DNA from: Holophagaceae bacterium
Lineage (GTDB): Bacteria > Acidobacteriota > Holophagae > Holophagales > Holophagaceae
DNA: 18,720 bases
Assembly: GCA_003158505.1 (NCBI GenBank)
Contig: PMJK01000170.1
Coordinates: forward strand, 13,977-32,696
Direction of reading: 5' to 3'
The notes below the pieces were generated by a model that searched no databases, had not been told where the DNA came from, and saw only the letters and a program-made list of their open reading frames with translations. Positions 14,986-18,720 of the stretch are shown in pieces. The position numbers were made by a program, and so were the translations under genes. How positions within the stretch are numbered: the stretch's first letter is position 1; each line of letters starts with the position of its first letter.

Positions 14986-15105
14986 ATGCGCCGAATTCTG
15001 TCTCCCCTGGCCCTCTGTCTGGCTGTCCCCGCGTGGGTGGCCGCCGCCTATCGGGCCGCCACCGTCCGGAACCTCGACGCCTGGTACCCGACCTTCGAGG
15101 TGTAA
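14986..15105 (+). pseudogene. Short secreted ORF, probably a decayed gene (frame continues to 15249 through two stops)
   Basis: ATG 14986 follows GAGG at 14975-14978 and opens a 39-residue frame with a clear signal peptide (MRRILSPLALCLAVPAWVAA, probable cleavage near AAA-Y). It ends at TAA 15103-15105 after YPTFEV. Reading on in the same frame gives PGQAPYLGPADRIKVW, a TAG near 15154, and then more coding-like GC-rich codons to TAA at 15247-15249. A good start and signal peptide with early stops suggests a secreted-protein gene broken by two nonsense changes. It could also be a genuine very short exported peptide. The flanks 14849-14985 and 15106-15269 hold nothing else I can identify. Confidence 0.4.
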
Positions 15106-15269
15106 CCCGGCCAGGCCCCGTACCTGGGCCCCGCAGATCGCATCAAGGTCTGGTAGGCCGCCCTTCGACGGGTCCCGAATCCGTTCGGCGGGGCCGACAG
15201 CAGGATGGGCCCTAACCGAACAGCAGGTCCAGCGCAGGCTATTCTGTAAGGATCCCCAGGAGGAACCTC

Positions 15270-15863
15270 ATGCCCCTTCTCGATTCCAGCCGCAGCATCC
15301 TGGTGGTCATCGACTTCCAGGGCAAGCTCGTCCAGATGGTGCACCGTCCGGCCCTGGTGCTGGAATCGACCCGGCGCCTGATGCGGCTGGCGGACCTCTT
15401 CTTGGTGCCGGTCGTGCTGACGGAGCAGTACCCCAAGGGCCTCGGCCCTACAGAGGAGAGCATCCGGGCAGTGTTTGATGGCCTTTCCACGCCGACCTTC
15501 TTCCTGGAGAAGACCTCCTTCGGCTGCTGCGGCGATTCGGGCTTCGAGGGCCTGCTCCAGAAGGCGCGGCCCGTCCTGCGCCCCTCCCAGCGCCAGATCG
15601 TGGTGGCGGGCATCGAGGCCCATGTCTGCGTCATGCAGACCGTGCTCGACCTGCTGAGCTCGGGGCATGAAGTCCAGCTCTGCTGGGACGCCATCAGCGG
15701 CCGGGGTGAGGAGTACCGCAGGCATGCCCTGGACCGCATGGCCGCCGCCGGGGCCACGATCACCAATCACGAATCCGTGGCCTTCGAGTGGGCCCGGGAC
15801 AAGAATAATCCCCAGTTCAAGGCCCTGTCGGCCCTCATGAAGGAAGGACAGCCCCAGGGCTGA
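15270..15863 (+). CDS. Isochorismatase-fold cysteine hydrolase (ISOC2/YcaC-like)
   Basis: This 197-residue protein has the family's catalytic triad: D15 in VVIDFQ, K81 in EKTSF and nucleophile C120 in GIEAHVCV. The cis-peptide region before the cysteine and the overall length match the ISOC1/ISOC2-like branch, whose physiological substrates are mostly unknown; related enzymes act on amides or vinyl ethers. AGGAGG at 15258-15263 gives a strong ribosome site. It converges on the alpha/beta hydrolase with two bases between stop codons, so no separate terminator fits there. Hydrolase fold is secure; substrate not predictable. Confidence 0.9.
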   Translation: MPLLDSSRSILVVIDFQGKLVQMVHRPALVLESTRRLMRLADLFLVPVVLTEQYPKGLGPTEESIRAVFDGLSTPTFFLEKTSFGCCGDSGFEGLLQKARPVLRPSQRQIVVAGIEAHVCVMQTVLDLLSSGHEVQLCWDAISGRGEEYRRHALDRMAAAGATITNHESVAFEWARDKNNPQFKALSALMKEGQPQG

Positions 15864-15865
15864 TC

Positions 15866-16558
15866 CTAGGCGAGGAGGGCCGCCACCAGCTGCTCTGGGG
15901 CGCTGATCATGGCGTCGTGACCTGTGGCAATCTCGACGACCGTCCAGCCGGGCTGGGCCCGCACGCGCTCCCGCATGCCGGCTATGGTGGGCAGGGCCGG
16001 GGCGTGGCAATCGATGAAGGTCCGGGGCGTCGCAAGCCAGGCGGCCTCGTCGAAGGCGAGGGGCGCATCGTAGACACCGCCGGGCTGGGGGTTGAGCCGC
16101 CGGGCCACCCAGTCCCGGTCGGCCCCTTCCAGGCCGAAAATGGCCGGATCCGGCGGGGGCAGCCTGCCCAGCTCGGCAATGAGCCGCCGGCGTTCCCTCT
16201 GGGTGGATTCCGGATGGCCCGAAGACCAGGCCTCGCCAGGGCGGGGCACGACGGCGTCCAGGTAGACCAGCCTCCCGATGCGCCGAGGCTGCCGGGCCGC
16301 CGCACCGGTGATCACCATCCCCGCGTAGCTGTGCCCCACCAGCACGCAGCCCTCGAGTTCCTCGGCCTCCAGGACGGAGACCACGTCTTCGATGTGCGTA
16401 TCGAGGGTGATGGCAGGCGACAGCAGATGGGCCTGCTCGCCCACCCCCGTGAGGCTCAAGGTGAAGGCCCGGTGGCCCTGCTGCCACAGGGCAGGCAGCA
16501 CCCGGCGCCAGCACCAGGCCCCATGCCAGGCGCCGTGGATGAGGACGAAGTCGGTCAT
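15866..16558 (-). CDS. Alpha/beta-fold hydrolase (esterase, salicylate-esterase/MES-like)
   Basis: This 230-residue protein begins with LIHGAWHGAWCW, the oxyanion-hole HG motif in the form typical of plant methylesterases, hydroxynitrile lyases and bacterial EstC/PytH esterases. Nucleophile S77 sits in VGHSYAG and the catalytic histidine is H214 in ATGHDAM. The acid is probably the Asp near 183 (FIDCHAP) but is less certain. No signal peptide, so it acts in the cytoplasm on a small ester or related substrate. On the minus strand, AAGGGGG lies just before the ATG. It diverges from the DNA-glycosylase-like gene across a 90-base gap. Confidence 0.9.
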   Translation of the reverse strand: MTDFVLIHGAWHGAWCWRRVLPALWQQGHRAFTLSLTGVGEQAHLLSPAITLDTHIEDVVSVLEAEELEGCVLVGHSYAGMVITGAAARQPRRIGRLVYLDAVVPRPGEAWSSGHPESTQRERRRLIAELGRLPPPDPAIFGLEGADRDWVARRLNPQPGGVYDAPLAFDEAAWLATPRTFIDCHAPALPTIAGMRERVRAQPGWTVVEIATGHDAMISAPEQLVAALLA

Positions 16559-16648
16559 GAAATCCCCCTTGTGACTTTCCCTACACCTTTAAGCTGACGC
16601 GAGGCCATTCCCTGGACAAGGGGCTTCCTGCGACTTCAGGCTGGATAC

Positions 16649-17254
16649 ATGTCCCGCATCCACGGCCACCCTGTCCCCGCCCTGTTCCCGGACGCTGGCC
16701 CCGTGTCGGTGATGCTCTTCGGTGAGGCCCCGGGACCTCGGGGTGCGGATCAGTCCTGCATCCCCTTTTGGGGCGATGGCGCGGGCATCACTGTCTACCG
16801 GGCCCTGGTGGCCACGGGCCGGGCAGATGTCCCCGAAACCGCCTGGGAGGACTGGGATGGCGCGAGGTTCAGGGCCCTGGGTCTGAAGCCGCACTTGTTC
16901 GGGACAGCCCTCAGCAATGCCTACCCCGCCTGCCCCACCAAGGACGGCGACCATTTCCATGCGCCTTCGAACCGGGACCTTATGGCACCCACCAACCTGA
17001 CACGACTATCGGGGGAACTCACACGGGCGGCAGCGGGCAACACTTCACCCCTGCGCGTCATCGCCTTGGGCAAGCGGGCTGAATGGCTGCTCAGTCCCCT
17101 CACGAACGCCCTGTCCCTAGAGCTTCACGCCCTGCCCCACCCCAGTGCCCAGGGTCTGCTGCAGGGGGCACCCAATCGGGGGAAGGGGCTTCGCCTGGAT
17201 GATTTAAGAAACGAATGGCAGAACCGGCTCATATCTTTTCTATCGGAGCCATGA
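16649..17254 (+). CDS. Uracil-DNA glycosylase superfamily protein
   Basis: This 201-residue protein has the two signature loops of the superfamily: GEAPG at 25-29, followed by an SCIPFWGDGAG stretch that resembles GxPFxGxxG of families 4 and 5, and HPSAQG at 164-169, the leucine/His loop that inserts into DNA. LSNAYPACPTKDG (89-100) occupies the place of the conserved Asn-containing strand. Only two cysteines are seen in plausible positions (37 and 95), so the four-cysteine iron-sulfur cluster of families 4 and 5 is absent. It may remove uracil or another damaged base, or be a divergent member with other chemistry. The ribosome site is weak and the start is therefore less certain. Confidence 0.75.
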   Translation: MSRIHGHPVPALFPDAGPVSVMLFGEAPGPRGADQSCIPFWGDGAGITVYRALVATGRADVPETAWEDWDGARFRALGLKPHLFGTALSNAYPACPTKDGDHFHAPSNRDLMAPTNLTRLSGELTRAAAGNTSPLRVIALGKRAEWLLSPLTNALSLELHALPHPSAQGLLQGAPNRGKGLRLDDLRNEWQNRLISFLSEP

Positions 17255-17337
17255 TCATCCTTGATCGGCGCTTTCCAGATCCTTCTCTTCACGTGATGGC
17301 CCGCCCCAAGTGAGAACTTTCTTTACCCGGAGACACC

Positions 17338-18720
<1,383 letters not shown>

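Noticed and set aside
14886..15215. 109-codon plus-strand frame over the decayed-gene region
   Set aside because: Arg/Pro-rich translation in a different frame from the signal-peptide ORF, without a ribosome site.
15048..16514. 488-codon minus-strand frame
   Set aside because: It overlaps the isochorismatase-fold gene and the alpha/beta hydrolase in another frame, both of which have full catalytic motifs; its translation is compositionally biased.

Overview
This window is GC-rich bacterial DNA. It most resembles an acidobacterium of the Holophaga/Geothrix type. That is inferred from gene content and base composition only (a fused YitJ-like methionine protein, SAM-I riboswitches, HEAT/GT2 genes, an M16 peptidase) and has not been checked by any search. 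I see no rRNA, tRNA, CRISPR array, transposase or phage gene. Genes are tightly packed and mostly on the + strand.

Region 1 (1-3281) is the end of an apparent cell-surface polysaccharide operon: the C-terminus of an outer-membrane-barrel-like protein, a single-domain response regulator, a membrane-anchored HEAT-repeat protein and a processive GT2 glycosyltransferase of the PgaC/BcsA type. The last two genes overlap by four bases.

Region 2 (about 3280-13147) is a methionine regulon in two transcription units, each headed by a SAM-I (S-box) riboswitch. Unit A encodes a fused homocysteine-methyltransferase-like/methylenetetrahydrofolate reductase protein, a [2Fe-2S] ferredoxin and a full-length cobalamin-dependent MetH, all overlapping or nearly abutting. 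Unit B encodes MetY, MetA and an aspartate kinase. B supplies O-acylhomoserine and homocysteine from aspartate; A supplies methyl-THF and methylates homocysteine. The two aptamers are almost identical (66 of 69 core bases), but only the second is followed by a textbook terminator. The MetH-like half of the fused protein lacks two of the three zinc cysteines, while the separate MetH keeps all three. MetA carries Glu at position 111, which predicts acetyl-CoA use and matches MetY. A 140-base foldback lies between the two units.

Region 3 (13138-18720) is a mixed set without one clear theme: a small hypothetical gene on the minus strand, an SDR oxidoreductase followed by an eight-codon Rossmann-like remnant, a LURP/tubby-like hypothetical protein, a short secreted ORF that looks like a decayed gene, an isochorismatase-fold cysteine hydrolase converging on an alpha/beta hydrolase, a uracil-DNA-glycosylase-superfamily protein, and the start of a secreted M16 zinc peptidase that runs off the window.

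The most notable points are the zinc-ligand-less fused protein beside an intact MetH, the ferredoxin wedged between them, and the duplicated aptamers with different output modules.
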